Positions 1-6,925 of a stretch of 10,145 bases of DNA are shown piece by piece. This stretch comes from a bacterium. Lineage in GTDB: Bacteria; Verrucomicrobiota; Verrucomicrobiae; JAJYAR01. The stretch spans positions 1 to 10,145 of the forward strand of contig JAJYAR010000061.1 of assembly GCA_021779435.1 (NCBI GenBank). Direction: 5' to 3'. Under the pieces are notes generated by a model, which did no database searches, was not told the origin of the DNA, and worked only from the letters and a program-made list of their open reading frames with translations. Position numbers and translations under genes: made by a program. Positions within the stretch are counted from its first letter, which is position 1; each line of letters starts with the position of its first letter.

Positions 1-127
1 TGCTCAGCGTCACTCTGTTTGAGCAAGTGCCCGTTTTGCAGGCCCTCCGCGAGATCGAGTCCCAGGAAAAATCATCGGCAATTTCTAACCAGTTGACTCT
101 GTGGGACTTATAGCCGGACGCTAGTGG
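1..127 (+). mobile_element. Right end of a probable IS4-family insertion sequence
   Basis: The transposase-like tail stops at 113. The short non-coding stretch after it, with CCGGACGCTAGTGG at 114-127, is a candidate terminal inverted repeat. From about 125 onward the sequence reads straight into the frame of the secreted protein gene. IS elements usually end within tens of bases of the transposase stop, so the element probably ends between 113 and 134. The other end and the target-site duplication are outside the window, so the boundary is an estimate. Confidence 0.45.
3..113 (+). CDS. IS4-family transposase, C-terminal end only (5' part outside window)
   Basis: An open frame runs from the left edge to a TAG stop at 111-113 and encodes the last 36 residues of a protein. 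The peptide has 'LSVTLFEQVPVLQALREI' and ends in 'SNQLTLWDL'. This resembles the C-terminal tail of many IS4-family (DDE) transposases, where a '(L)SVT.FE..P(I/V)..AL' stretch is followed by a short linker and a terminal 'NQL.LFD' motif. The catalytic DDE core would lie to the left of the window, so activity cannot be judged. The identification rests on remembered family resemblance of a short tail, not on a search. The next gene downstream lacks its 5' end, which fits an insertion at this point. Confidence 0.68.
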   Translation, partial: LSVTLFEQVPVLQALREIESQEKSSAISNQLTLWDL

Positions 128-133
128 CCGCTG

Positions 134-1681
134 TTGTGTGTAGTTTTAAATGGCACTGAAATTGCCCCCCCCAGTCAGCTACAAGTAAACCTCGGGGCTG
201 TCCCGATTGATCTTTACACCTCCGGCCAGCCGCCGTCAATTGCCGATTCCGGCCTTGCCGCCGCGTGCCCGAACGCTTCGACGATCCGCGCATGTTACCA
301 GGCCGCGTTCGCTAATTGGCGAGCCCAAGGGGTGACGGGGGTCAGGTTCTTTTTTGGGATATGCGGTGGTTTCCACTCAACGCCCCTCAGTGGATGCGGA
401 AATACCTGGCAATATGTTTCGGGCCCGACCGGGAGCTGGACGGGTAATCTCTCGGCGTTTTTCCTGGACCTCTACAACGCGCGTATCACAAACGTGACTC
501 CGACGATGGCCCACGGAGATTGGGTCGGCGTGTACGGGGGTGCGCCGGGACAGTACTTGGCCTGGCAGAACTACCCGTCCGCCGCTCCTCCGGCAGGCGT
601 GGCGAATGTGTGTCCGAATACGCCGACGGTGCTGCAGTACCTGCCGGGGGTTCCATATGGTGTGAGGCCGTGCTCGACGGTCTCACCGTTTAGCTGTCCG
701 AGCAACGTAAGCGACTGCGCGAGTTACTGCCCCACACTGAATGGGGGAGTGTCCAATCCTGGCGTGCCGGTCGACGATGGCGACCACGGTTACAACTGTT
801 CGCCAGCGAATCCGATCTTCGTCGGCTGGCAGAATCTATACAGCGTCGCTCAGGCCGTGATCGGGGCGGCATACAACACCCCGACGGCTGGCGCGAAGGG
901 GCTGAATCTGTTTGAGTTTGACGTCGAGCAGGAACTCGATATGACCGACTTTCCGGTCCAGGCGCGCTTCATCGTGGACAATTCACAAACGTCGTCAGGT
1001 AATCCGGACGAGGTGGACTCGATCAGGTATTACATGGGCCAGGACGGATACGACATTGGACGCGTAACGTGGTCGGCTGCCGGATCTAATTCCAACGTAG
1101 CGGGCTTCAACTGCACCAGCGTCTACGGAGACTACGCGCGGACGATGGGTCTCGACTCGATACTTTCTGCGATCGAAGGCGGGTACATCGGCTCGCCTGC
1201 CAACCCGTCTCCGACATCGGAGGGGCTGTGGTGCGGAGGCACGTTGGGTCAGATGTTTCAGATGCCCGTCTCGCACACTGCCCCAAATGTAGCTGACCTC
1301 CACGCGTATCCGTGTGTCGCAGACGCGGGCACCCCGTATTGCTATTCGACGGAGCCGGCCGCCAACGTTCAGGGTGAGGCGCAGACGGACTTCAACGACG
1401 TTCAGTTTTTTATCCAGTATGTGGATCCCGGTGTCACCTTCGTCCTGGGTGAAACGCATTCAAACTCGAACGACGGGTACAGCGAGACATGCGAGATCCA
1501 CGCGCCGCTGACGGCTGCCTCCAGCAATGTGGCCGGCTTCAACGCAAGCAGCTTCGCGGGCTATACCACAGCGGTATTCAGGCCTTGGATTAACCTCCCA
1601 GATGCCGGGGCCTGCTTCACGCCTTCGAACCAGAACGGCAACCAGAATAACCTAGGGCCCTACACGCCCTCGCAGGAATAG
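134..1681 (+). CDS. Cys-rich, probably extracellular protein, 5'-truncated by the IS; possible glycoside-hydrolase-like fold
   Basis: I do not recognise a named family. The frame opens at about 125, after stops at 86 and 122, and its only plausible initiator is TTG at 134. There is no signal peptide, although the composition is that of an exported protein: about 16 cysteines in 515 residues, rich in Gly, Ser, Asn, Pro and aromatics, low in Lys. The preceding DNA looks like the end of an IS, so the real N-terminus was probably cut off and this is likely a pseudogene or a fragment. Acidic motifs at strand-like positions, 'LFEFDVEQELD' (residues 259-269) and 'FVLGETHSN' (E440), lie about 175 residues apart, recalling acid/base and nucleophile strands of TIM-barrel glycoside hydrolases; this is speculation. 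The heptapeptide SNVAGFN occurs twice (residues 320 and 464) with different codons. Two genes for other exported proteins follow with gaps of 13 and 0 bp, suggesting one transcription unit. Confidence 0.6.
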   Translation: MCVVLNGTEIAPPSQLQVNLGAVPIDLYTSGQPPSIADSGLAAACPNASTIRACYQAAFANWRAQGVTGVRFFFGICGGFHSTPLSGCGNTWQYVSGPTGSWTGNLSAFFLDLYNARITNVTPTMAHGDWVGVYGGAPGQYLAWQNYPSAAPPAGVANVCPNTPTVLQYLPGVPYGVRPCSTVSPFSCPSNVSDCASYCPTLNGGVSNPGVPVDDGDHGYNCSPANPIFVGWQNLYSVAQAVIGAAYNTPTAGAKGLNLFEFDVEQELDMTDFPVQARFIVDNSQTSSGNPDEVDSIRYYMGQDGYDIGRVTWSAAGSNSNVAGFNCTSVYGDYARTMGLDSILSAIEGGYIGSPANPSPTSEGLWCGGTLGQMFQMPVSHTAPNVADLHAYPCVADAGTPYCYSTEPAANVQGEAQTDFNDVQFFIQYVDPGVTFVLGETHSNSNDGYSETCEIHAPLTAASSNVAGFNASSFAGYTTAVFRPWINLPDAGACFTPSNQNGNQNNLGPYTPSQE

Positions 1682-1694
1682 GGGCGGGGCGACC

Positions 1695-2429
1695 ATGAGA
1701 AGATTCGCGCTGCTGGTGCCCGTTGTACTTTTCGCGCCCGCCGCCCTGGCGGCCGCACAGAATGCGACGATTTCGGGCGTGGTTGTTTCCGCCGTGGATG
1801 GCGCGCCCGTTGTTGGGGCGACTGTCACGTATCGCCGCCTGCCTAAGTATCTGCTACTGCCGGCCGGAGGCGCGATGCTGGCATCAGGCGAGGCAGCGTA
1901 TGCAACGTCGGCCGTGACCGACTCCCACGGCGACCACTCATCTCCACCGCTTCCGCCCGGAGATTACGAGGTTTGTGTCTCTACTCCCGGGCAGCCGTTT
2001 CTCGATCCGTGTCTTTGGGGCCCGCCGCCCGCGGTCTCCGTCGGCGCGGGCGCCAACGCGCGGGCTGACCTTAACCTCGTCCTTGGGGTGAGGCTTGATG
2101 TCCGAGTTCAGGGTCCCCAGTGGCTACTGCCAACTTCCTCGTCTGGTCCGCTCGACTTCCCGCATTTGACTGTCGGGGTGTACTTCGGAAGCGGCGCCTT
2201 CCTGGCGGCGGAGCGGACGAGCGTCTCGGCCGGCCTTCAGGACTACACTATGGCGATCCCGGCTGGGCAGCCGCTGGTGCTATGGCTTCAAAGCCGTTAC
2301 ATTACGCTGTCAGGGCCGTCGGGTAGTCTCGGCTCCCTTCTCGGTCAAAGGATTCCATTCCAGGCTACGCCCGGCCAGGACCAGGCGTTCACGTTCAGCG
2401 TGACCGGCGCGGTGTTGGGGGCGAAGTAG
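1695..2429 (+). CDS. Exported protein with a carboxypeptidase-regulatory-like (prealbumin-type) domain
   Basis: This is a 244-residue protein. Residues 1-21 form a clear Sec signal peptide: MRR, then a hydrophobic stretch, then an ALAAA cleavage region before QNATI. Residues 22-130 look like a carboxypeptidase-regulatory-like beta-sandwich: 'ISGVVVSAVDGAPVVGATVTY' near the start, a central 'AVTDSHGDHSSPPLPPGDYEVCV', then a strand-rich end. Such domains are common at the N-termini of secreted or outer-membrane acidobacterial proteins and are thought to act in adhesion or as structural modules. The rest (about 131-244) is strand-rich and unrecognised. ATG at 1695 is preceded by a GGGGCGGGG purine stretch at a suitable distance. 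The gene lies 13 bp after the Cys-rich gene, and its stop directly abuts the next start, so it sits inside an exported-protein unit. No enzymatic motif is visible, and the substrate or partner is unknown. Confidence 0.8.
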   Translation: MRRFALLVPVVLFAPAALAAAQNATISGVVVSAVDGAPVVGATVTYRRLPKYLLLPAGGAMLASGEAAYATSAVTDSHGDHSSPPLPPGDYEVCVSTPGQPFLDPCLWGPPPAVSVGAGANARADLNLVLGVRLDVRVQGPQWLLPTSSSGPLDFPHLTVGVYFGSGAFLAAERTSVSAGLQDYTMAIPAGQPLVLWLQSRYITLSGPSGSLGSLLGQRIPFQATPGQDQAFTFSVTGAVLGAK

Positions 2430-4106
2430 GTGAGCGTTCTCCGCCGCCGTCTTGTGCTTTGGGGTCTGGCTGGTGTTTCATTGCTCCGCGCACAGACGCC
2501 GGTTATTTTCCCCGGAGGGGTCGTGAATGGGGCGAGCTTCGTCCCAGCCGACGCGCCTGGTCACGCGCTGGCTCCTGGGTCGATTGCTGCAATTTTTGGG
2601 ACGTTTGATATCAGCGCTCCAACGTGGGCGAGCGGTTTTCCGCTGCCCACTTCTCTGGGCGGCGCGTCGGTAACCTTCAACGGAAAGCCGGCTCCGCTTT
2701 TCTACGTCTCCTCGACGCAGATCAACGCCGAAGTGCCTGGGGACACGGCCGCCGGAACTGAGTACTCCGCCTACGGGAGCGCTTCGGTTGTGGTCACCGT
2801 GGCCGGACATTCGAGCGCGCCGGTGGGCGCCGACGTGCTGCCCGTCAACCCGATGCTCTTCACGCAGGGCGGCTCGGGGTGCGGCGCCGGGGCGGTCCTG
2901 AACATGGCGAGTGATGGGAGCGTTTCCGTGAATTCCGCTTCGGACAGCGCTTCGCCGGGCGACTTCATCGAGGTCTACGGCACCGGCCTTGGTGGGACGG
3001 CGCCCCCCGCCGAAGACGGCGAGCCTGCGCCCTCGAATCCGTTGTCGAAACCGGCGGTCTATGGCGCGAGCGCTCTCTTCGATGCGGCTACCGTGCCCAT
3101 GAATGCGATACCTTACGCCGTCGCTCTCGCTCCAGTTGCGTTTGCGGGGCGTGCCCCTGGGTTTGCGGGGGTTGACCAGTACAACGTGCAGATCCCGCCA
3201 GGCGTGCGGGAAGGCTGCTCGGTGCCCGTGCGAATCGTCTCGAATTATGTGGAAGCGGAGAGCCAGCCCGTTCTGGTGAGCATCCATACGGGCGGCGGCC
3301 CGTGCGCCGACCCACCGGTGTGGGGCTACGGGGAGATCGTGATCAAGAAGAGCGTCATACTCAACGATCCCAAGACGCCAGAGACGGACACGTTCTCGGC
3401 CAGGTTTCCAGCGTCCCCAGGGCTGGTGTTACCTACGCCGTTGCCTGCGAACGGGCAGGTCGTGGTCGAGGCAGTTCCGCGCAGCCCGCGGTGCCCGATA
3501 CCGGGTCACAAGACGCTTTCGGCCGGGCCGATTGTCGTGACTAACCCGCAAGGAGTTCCAGTCCAGGTCCAGCCGACGATCGCCTCGGATGGCAGTGTGA
3601 GCTACAGCGCCACGCTTCCCGCCGGCTTTGTGCAGCCTGGGACCTATCGACTTGCCGCGGCAGGCGCCGGAGTCGGCTCGTTCCAGGCATCCCTGACGGC
3701 CGGAGCCGATATCAGCGTCACGTCGCAGTATCCGGCGGGCTCAACCGTTGGGGCCGCGACTGGGAACGTGCTTTATCCGGTGAACTGGACCGGCGGCGAG
3801 GCCGGCGAGGCGGCTACGCTCCGCGTCGATTCGGATCAGTTCGTGAGCGACAGCGTCTGGTTGGTTCGTGTTCCGGCGGCGGCGGGGACAGTTGGTATTC
3901 CGGTCAGCTACTTGGGTGGCGTTCCCGGTCAGTCTCAAGGCGTGCAGTATCCGCAAGTGCCTACGAGCCTCCCGGGAACATTCGAGATTCGCGTCGACGT
4001 TGGACCCGACCCGAGTAAAATCCCCACATTTACTGCCCCCGGCTTGACCCTCGGAGGGCGCGCTTTTGTCGTTTACGAGTACAGGTTCACGGGTCTGAAT
4101 AACTGA
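2430..4106 (+). CDS. Exported protein: TIGR03437 (Solibacter-type) domain plus unknown C-terminal half
   Basis: This is a 558-residue protein starting at GTG 2430, immediately after the TAG of the previous gene, with a G-rich ribosome site inside that gene (about 2416-2421). Residues 1-21 are a signal peptide, with likely cleavage after LLRA and before QTPV. Residues about 24-286 match the domain described as TIGR03437: 'GVVNGASF', 'ALAPGSIAAIFG', 'LPTSLGGASVTFNGKPAPL', 'FYVSSTQINAEVPG', 'GDFIEVYGTGLGG', 'APGFAGVDQYNVQIP'. This domain is usually found at the C-terminus of long secreted proteins in Solibacter-like bacteria and its function is not established. Here it follows the signal peptide directly. 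Residues about 287-558 form a second, beta-rich, Gly/Pro/Val-rich half with Ig-like strand patterns that I cannot name. The protein is probably secreted or surface-bound. The gene ends inside a strong terminator hairpin. Confidence 0.85.
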   Translation: MSVLRRRLVLWGLAGVSLLRAQTPVIFPGGVVNGASFVPADAPGHALAPGSIAAIFGTFDISAPTWASGFPLPTSLGGASVTFNGKPAPLFYVSSTQINAEVPGDTAAGTEYSAYGSASVVVTVAGHSSAPVGADVLPVNPMLFTQGGSGCGAGAVLNMASDGSVSVNSASDSASPGDFIEVYGTGLGGTAPPAEDGEPAPSNPLSKPAVYGASALFDAATVPMNAIPYAVALAPVAFAGRAPGFAGVDQYNVQIPPGVREGCSVPVRIVSNYVEAESQPVLVSIHTGGGPCADPPVWGYGEIVIKKSVILNDPKTPETDTFSARFPASPGLVLPTPLPANGQVVVEAVPRSPRCPIPGHKTLSAGPIVVTNPQGVPVQVQPTIASDGSVSYSATLPAGFVQPGTYRLAAAGAGVGSFQASLTAGADISVTSQYPAGSTVGAATGNVLYPVNWTGGEAGEAATLRVDSDQFVSDSVWLVRVPAAAGTVGIPVSYLGGVPGQSQGVQYPQVPTSLPGTFEIRVDVGPDPSKIPTFTAPGLTLGGRAFVVYEYRFTGLNN

Positions 4107-4134
4107 GGACGCCGGCCTCAGGCGTCCTGGTTTT
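4106..4134 (+). terminator. Intrinsic terminator shared by the two converging genes
   Basis: A perfect 8-bp stem (AGGACGCC at 4106-4113, GGCGTCCT at 4121-4128) encloses a 7-nt loop, and GG then TTTT (4131-4134) follows on the + strand. The left arm begins on the last base of the + gene stop codon. The stop of the minus-strand aldo/keto reductase (4118-4120) lies in the loop, and the right arm encodes its last residues. The + strand structure is a good rho-independent terminator. On the minus strand the hairpin lacks a clear T tract, so it may act weakly in that direction. Confidence 0.75.
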
Positions 4135-5053
4135 CCGGGCGGCCGCTGGGCCAGGTCATGTCGCGGACAGGGGCGAGGATTTCCTGGAGGGACTTGACGA
4201 CCTGCTCGTCGAGGGGTTGTTCGACGGCGGCGGCGTTGGCTTCGACTTCGGCGACGCTGGATGCGCCGGCGACTACGGTGTGGATGCGCGGGTTGGCGGC
4301 GGAGAACTGAAGCGCGATGCGCGCGAGGTCGAGGCCTTGGGATTGGCACCATAGGGCGGCGCGGCGGCAGGCTTCGCGGAGGGACTGCGGTGCGGGGTGC
4401 CAGGCCGGCGGGCCATTTTGCGTGAGCAGGCCCATGCCGAACGGGGCGGCGTGGATCACACCGGCATTCGCCCTTTCGGCGAGCGGCAGTACGCGCAGTA
4501 ATGAAGTGTCGTTCAGGATGTAGCGGCAGTAGGAGAGGATCACGTCGACACTCGTGCGGGCGAGCACCCTTTCGAAGATGCGCAAGGGCAGGCCGGTGAC
4601 GCCGATGAAGCGCACCTTGCCGGCTTGCTGGAGCTGGCGGAGCGTGGGGATGGTCTCGTCGACGACCTGGTCAATGGCGCCGAACTCAATGTCGTGGCAG
4701 TGCAGCACGTCCACGTAGTCTACGCCGAGGCGTGCGAGGCTTTCCTCGATGCTCGCCCTGGTTCGCGCGGCAGAAAAATCGAATTCGTTCTGTCCGTAGC
4801 GGCCGATTTTAGTGGCGAGCAGATAACGGTCCCGCGGGACGCCGCGCAGGGCGAGGCCGAGCACGGTTTCGGCGCGGGTGAGGGCATAGAAGGGCGAAGT
4901 GTCGATGAAATTCATGCCGCAGCCGATGGCGGCGTGCACCGCTCGGATGGCCTCGCTCTGCTCAACCGGGGCGAACACGCCACCCAAGGGCGAGCCGCCG
5001 AGGCTGACGATGGGCACACGGAGTCCGGTACTGCCGAGGGTGCGAGTTTGCAT
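4118..5053 (-). CDS. Aldo/keto reductase, L-galactose dehydrogenase type (may also use L-fucose)
   Basis: This 311-residue NAD(P)-dependent aldo/keto reductase probably oxidises C1 of an L-sugar to its lactone in the cytoplasm. The expected catalytic tetrad is visible: D51 in 'NFIDTSPFY', Y56, K82 in 'LLATKIG' and H120 in 'DVLHCHDIEFG'. Stretches such as 'ASIEESLARLGVDYVDVLHC', 'IPTLRQLQQAGKVRFIGVTG', 'GMGLLTQNGPPAWHPA' and the terminal 'DMTWPSG' resemble plant L-galactose dehydrogenase very closely, as I recall that sequence. The start ATG at 5053 is chosen because 'MQTRTLGSTGLRVP' is the normal N-terminus of the family; a longer in-frame extension to 5314 would run through the divergent gene and is rejected. 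There is no clear Shine-Dalgarno before the start. It is divergent from the MDR-lactonase-bicupin unit across 37 bp, which argues for a shared pathway. L-fucose and L-galactose share most of their stereochemistry, so substrate choice stays open. Confidence 0.85.
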   Translation of the reverse strand: MQTRTLGSTGLRVPIVSLGGSPLGGVFAPVEQSEAIRAVHAAIGCGMNFIDTSPFYALTRAETVLGLALRGVPRDRYLLATKIGRYGQNEFDFSAARTRASIEESLARLGVDYVDVLHCHDIEFGAIDQVVDETIPTLRQLQQAGKVRFIGVTGLPLRIFERVLARTSVDVILSYCRYILNDTSLLRVLPLAERANAGVIHAAPFGMGLLTQNGPPAWHPAPQSLREACRRAALWCQSQGLDLARIALQFSAANPRIHTVVAGASSVAEVEANAAAVEQPLDEQVVKSLQEILAPVRDMTWPSGRPENQDA

Positions 5054-5090
5054 TTGAGTGGCCGGCGAAGTTTGAATAGTATCAGCATTC
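5054..5090. promoter_or_regulatory. 37-bp divergent promoter region; candidate leaderless promoter for the MDR gene
   Basis: The two divergent starts (ATG at 5053 on the minus strand, ATG at 5091 on the plus strand) are 37 bp apart. On the + strand TTGAGT (5054-5059) and TAGTAT (5077-5082) lie 17 bp apart, each matching the sigma-70 consensus at four of six positions. Transcription would then begin at about 5089-5091, at the ATG itself. There is no purine-rich Shine-Dalgarno in 5075-5090, which agrees with a leaderless mRNA. On the minus strand, TACTAT (complement of 5076-5081) could be a -10 for the reductase gene. No operator palindrome is obvious. Confidence 0.4.
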
Positions 5091-6074
5091 ATGCGACAAA
5101 TCGTCCTGGAACAACCTGGCACGTTCGCCGGGCGCGCGGCGCCGGAGCCGGAACCCACAGAAGAGCACGCGGTGGTTCGCGTGCATCGTATCGGCATCTG
5201 CGGCACCGACCTGCATGCATTCGCGGGACGGCAGCCTTTTTTTTCGTACCCGCGCGTGCTGGGGCACGAGTTGGGGGTGGAGGTGATCGAGGCGCCGCCG
5301 AACTCGCGCGGCATTCGCGCGGGCGACCGCTGCGCGGTGGAACCGTACGTGAACTGCGGGACGTGTCATGCGTGCCTGCGGGGGAAGCCGAACTGCTGCG
5401 AGCGCATCCAGGTGATGGGCGTGCATCGCGACGGCGGGATGCAGGACAGGTTCAGTGTGCCGGTGCGGCTGCTGCACAAATCGGAGAAGCTGACGCTCGA
5501 TCAACTGGCGCTGGTGGAGACCCTCGGCATCGGAGCGCACGCGGTGGAGCGAAGCGGGCTGAACGATGAAGACGAGGCGCTGATCGTGGGCGCGGGACCG
5601 ATCGGGCTGGCGGTGTATATGTTTGCCAAGACGACCGGCGCGCGCATCCGCGTGCTCGACATCAACGAGACGCGGCGGAGTTTCATCGAAGCGCTTGGCG
5701 TGGAAACTCAGTCCGAGCCGGACGGAAGGCTTGCGGACGTTGTGTTCGACGCAACAGGCAACCGCACTTCAATGGAGAAGTGCTTCGAGTTTCACGCCCA
5801 CGGTGGGCGGATTGTGTTTGTGGGGCTGGTGCAGGGTTCGCTCACGTTCGACGATCCGAATTTTCACCGGCGGGAGACGACGCTGCTGGCGAGCCGGAAC
5901 AGTTGCGGAGATTTTCCGCGCATCATCCGCATGATCGAAGAAGGAGAGATCGACACGTCGCCGTGGATTACGCACCGAATGCGGCTGGACGAGGTTCCGT
6001 CGCGGTTTGAGGAGGTGTGGTCGTCGCCGGGATTGGTAAAGTGCGTTATCGAAACGGGAGCAAGCAATGGCTGA
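5091..6074 (+). CDS. Zinc-dependent MDR dehydrogenase, possible L-galactonate (aldonate) dehydrogenase
   Basis: This is a 327-residue medium-chain dehydrogenase/reductase. Catalytic zinc ligands are C37 ('GICGTDLHAF'), H59-E60 ('VLGHE') and probably E143 ('LVETLGIGAHA'). Structural zinc ligands are C89, C92, C95 and C103. The Rossmann motif is GAGPIG at 167-172, and D190 at the end of the next strand suggests NAD rather than NADP. This pattern belongs to the sorbitol/threonine/galactonate dehydrogenase branch, enzymes that oxidise a secondary hydroxyl of a polyol or sugar acid. The neighbours, an L-galactose-dehydrogenase-like reductase and a sugar-lactonase-like protein, make an aldonate such as L-galactonate a sensible substrate, with D-tagaturonate as product; this is inference, and a keto-deoxy-fuconate dehydrogenase role is possible. 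The gene overlaps the next by 8 bp. A run of eight Ts (5237-5244) encodes F50-F51. Confidence 0.85.
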   Translation: MRQIVLEQPGTFAGRAAPEPEPTEEHAVVRVHRIGICGTDLHAFAGRQPFFSYPRVLGHELGVEVIEAPPNSRGIRAGDRCAVEPYVNCGTCHACLRGKPNCCERIQVMGVHRDGGMQDRFSVPVRLLHKSEKLTLDQLALVETLGIGAHAVERSGLNDEDEALIVGAGPIGLAVYMFAKTTGARIRVLDINETRRSFIEALGVETQSEPDGRLADVVFDATGNRTSMEKCFEFHAHGGRIVFVGLVQGSLTFDDPNFHRRETTLLASRNSCGDFPRIIRMIEEGEIDTSPWITHRMRLDEVPSRFEEVWSSPGLVKCVIETGASNG

Positions 6075-6906
6075 GCGCGAAGCGATCGATTGTCACCAGC
6101 ATTTCTGGCGCTACAGCGCGAGCGAGTATGGGTGGATCGGCGCGGGGATGGACGTGCTTCGGCGCGATTTTCTTCCCGCGGACCTGGCGCCCGTTGCGAA
6201 AGCCGCGGGCATCGGTGGGACCGTGGCCGTGCAGGCGCGGCAGACGATCGAGGAAACCGAGTGGCTGCTGTCGCTCGCGGCGGCGAATGCGCTGATCCGG
6301 GGGGTGGTGGGGTGGGCGCCGCTGATCTCGGAGACGGCGGAGGAGCGCATCGAACGCCTGGCTGCGAATCCGCACCTGAAGGGACTGCGGCACGTTCTGC
6401 ACGATGAGCCGGACGACAACTATATGCTGCGGCCGGATTTTCTGCGCGGCGTGGGGCTGCTCGAGCGGCACAAACTCGTCTACGACATTCTGATCTTCGA
6501 GCGGCACTTGCCGCGGACGCTCGAATTCGTAGACCGGTTTCCCGGACAGACGTTTGTTGTCGACCATGTGGCCAAGCCGCGGATTCGCGACGGGGTGATG
6601 GAACCGTGGCGGGCTCTGATGCTCGAGTTGGCGCGGCGGCCGAACGTGTATTGCAAAGTCTCCGGCATGGTGACCGAGGCCGATTGGAAGAAGTGGAGAG
6701 TCGAGCACCTGCGGCCGTATTTCGAGACGGTGATCGAAGCATTCGGTCCGCGGCGGGTGATGTTCGGATCGGACTGGCCGGTGGTGCTGCTGGCTTCGGA
6801 ATACAGCCTGTGGGCGGATTCTGTGCGGTCGCTGGCGGCGAAACTCAGCGCGGAAGAGCGCGACGCGCTTTTTCGCGGAACCGCGACCTCGGTGTACAAG
6901 CTTTGA
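6067..6906 (+). CDS. COG3618 amidohydrolase, probable sugar-1,5-lactonase (L-galactono/L-fuconolactonase type)
   Basis: This is a 279-residue amidohydrolase-superfamily TIM barrel. The N-terminal strand carries 'IDCHQHFWRYS', giving the metal-ligand pair H10 and H12. 'GGTVAVQARQTIEETEWLL' is typical of COG3618; later come H109 in 'LKGLRHVLHDEP', H167 in 'FVVDHVAKP' and the catalytic Asp D236 in 'MFGSDWPVV'. Known members open lactones of L-fuconate, L-rhamnonate or L-galactonate, or hydrolyse 2-pyrone-4,6-dicarboxylate. A lactonase fits the product of the neighbouring aldo/keto reductase. The start at 6067 lies inside the end of the MDR gene (8-bp overlap) with GGGAG just upstream, a good Shine-Dalgarno, so translation is probably coupled. 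The length is normal for the family and the key residues appear present. Exact substrate is not shown by the sequence. Confidence 0.87.
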   Translation: MAEREAIDCHQHFWRYSASEYGWIGAGMDVLRRDFLPADLAPVAKAAGIGGTVAVQARQTIEETEWLLSLAAANALIRGVVGWAPLISETAEERIERLAANPHLKGLRHVLHDEPDDNYMLRPDFLRGVGLLERHKLVYDILIFERHLPRTLEFVDRFPGQTFVVDHVAKPRIRDGVMEPWRALMLELARRPNVYCKVSGMVTEADWKKWRVEHLRPYFETVIEAFGPRRVMFGSDWPVVLLASEYSLWADSVRSLAAKLSAEERDALFRGTATSVYKL

Positions 6907-6925
6907 ACGGATAATGGAGAAAGCC

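Noticed and set aside
2478..3287. 269-codon minus-strand frame over the TIGR03437 gene
   Set aside because: The opposite strand carries a recognised domain and signal peptide; this frame has neither.
4118..5314. Longer 398-residue version of the aldo/keto reductase
   Set aside because: The extra 87 residues overlap the divergent MDR coding region, have no family-like sequence, and the normal family N-terminus begins at 5053.
4625..5569. 314-codon + strand frame opposite the reductase
   Set aside because: It lies antisense to a clear enzyme gene and runs into the MDR gene in another frame; low-complexity Arg/Gly/Ala composition typical of GC-rich shadow frames.
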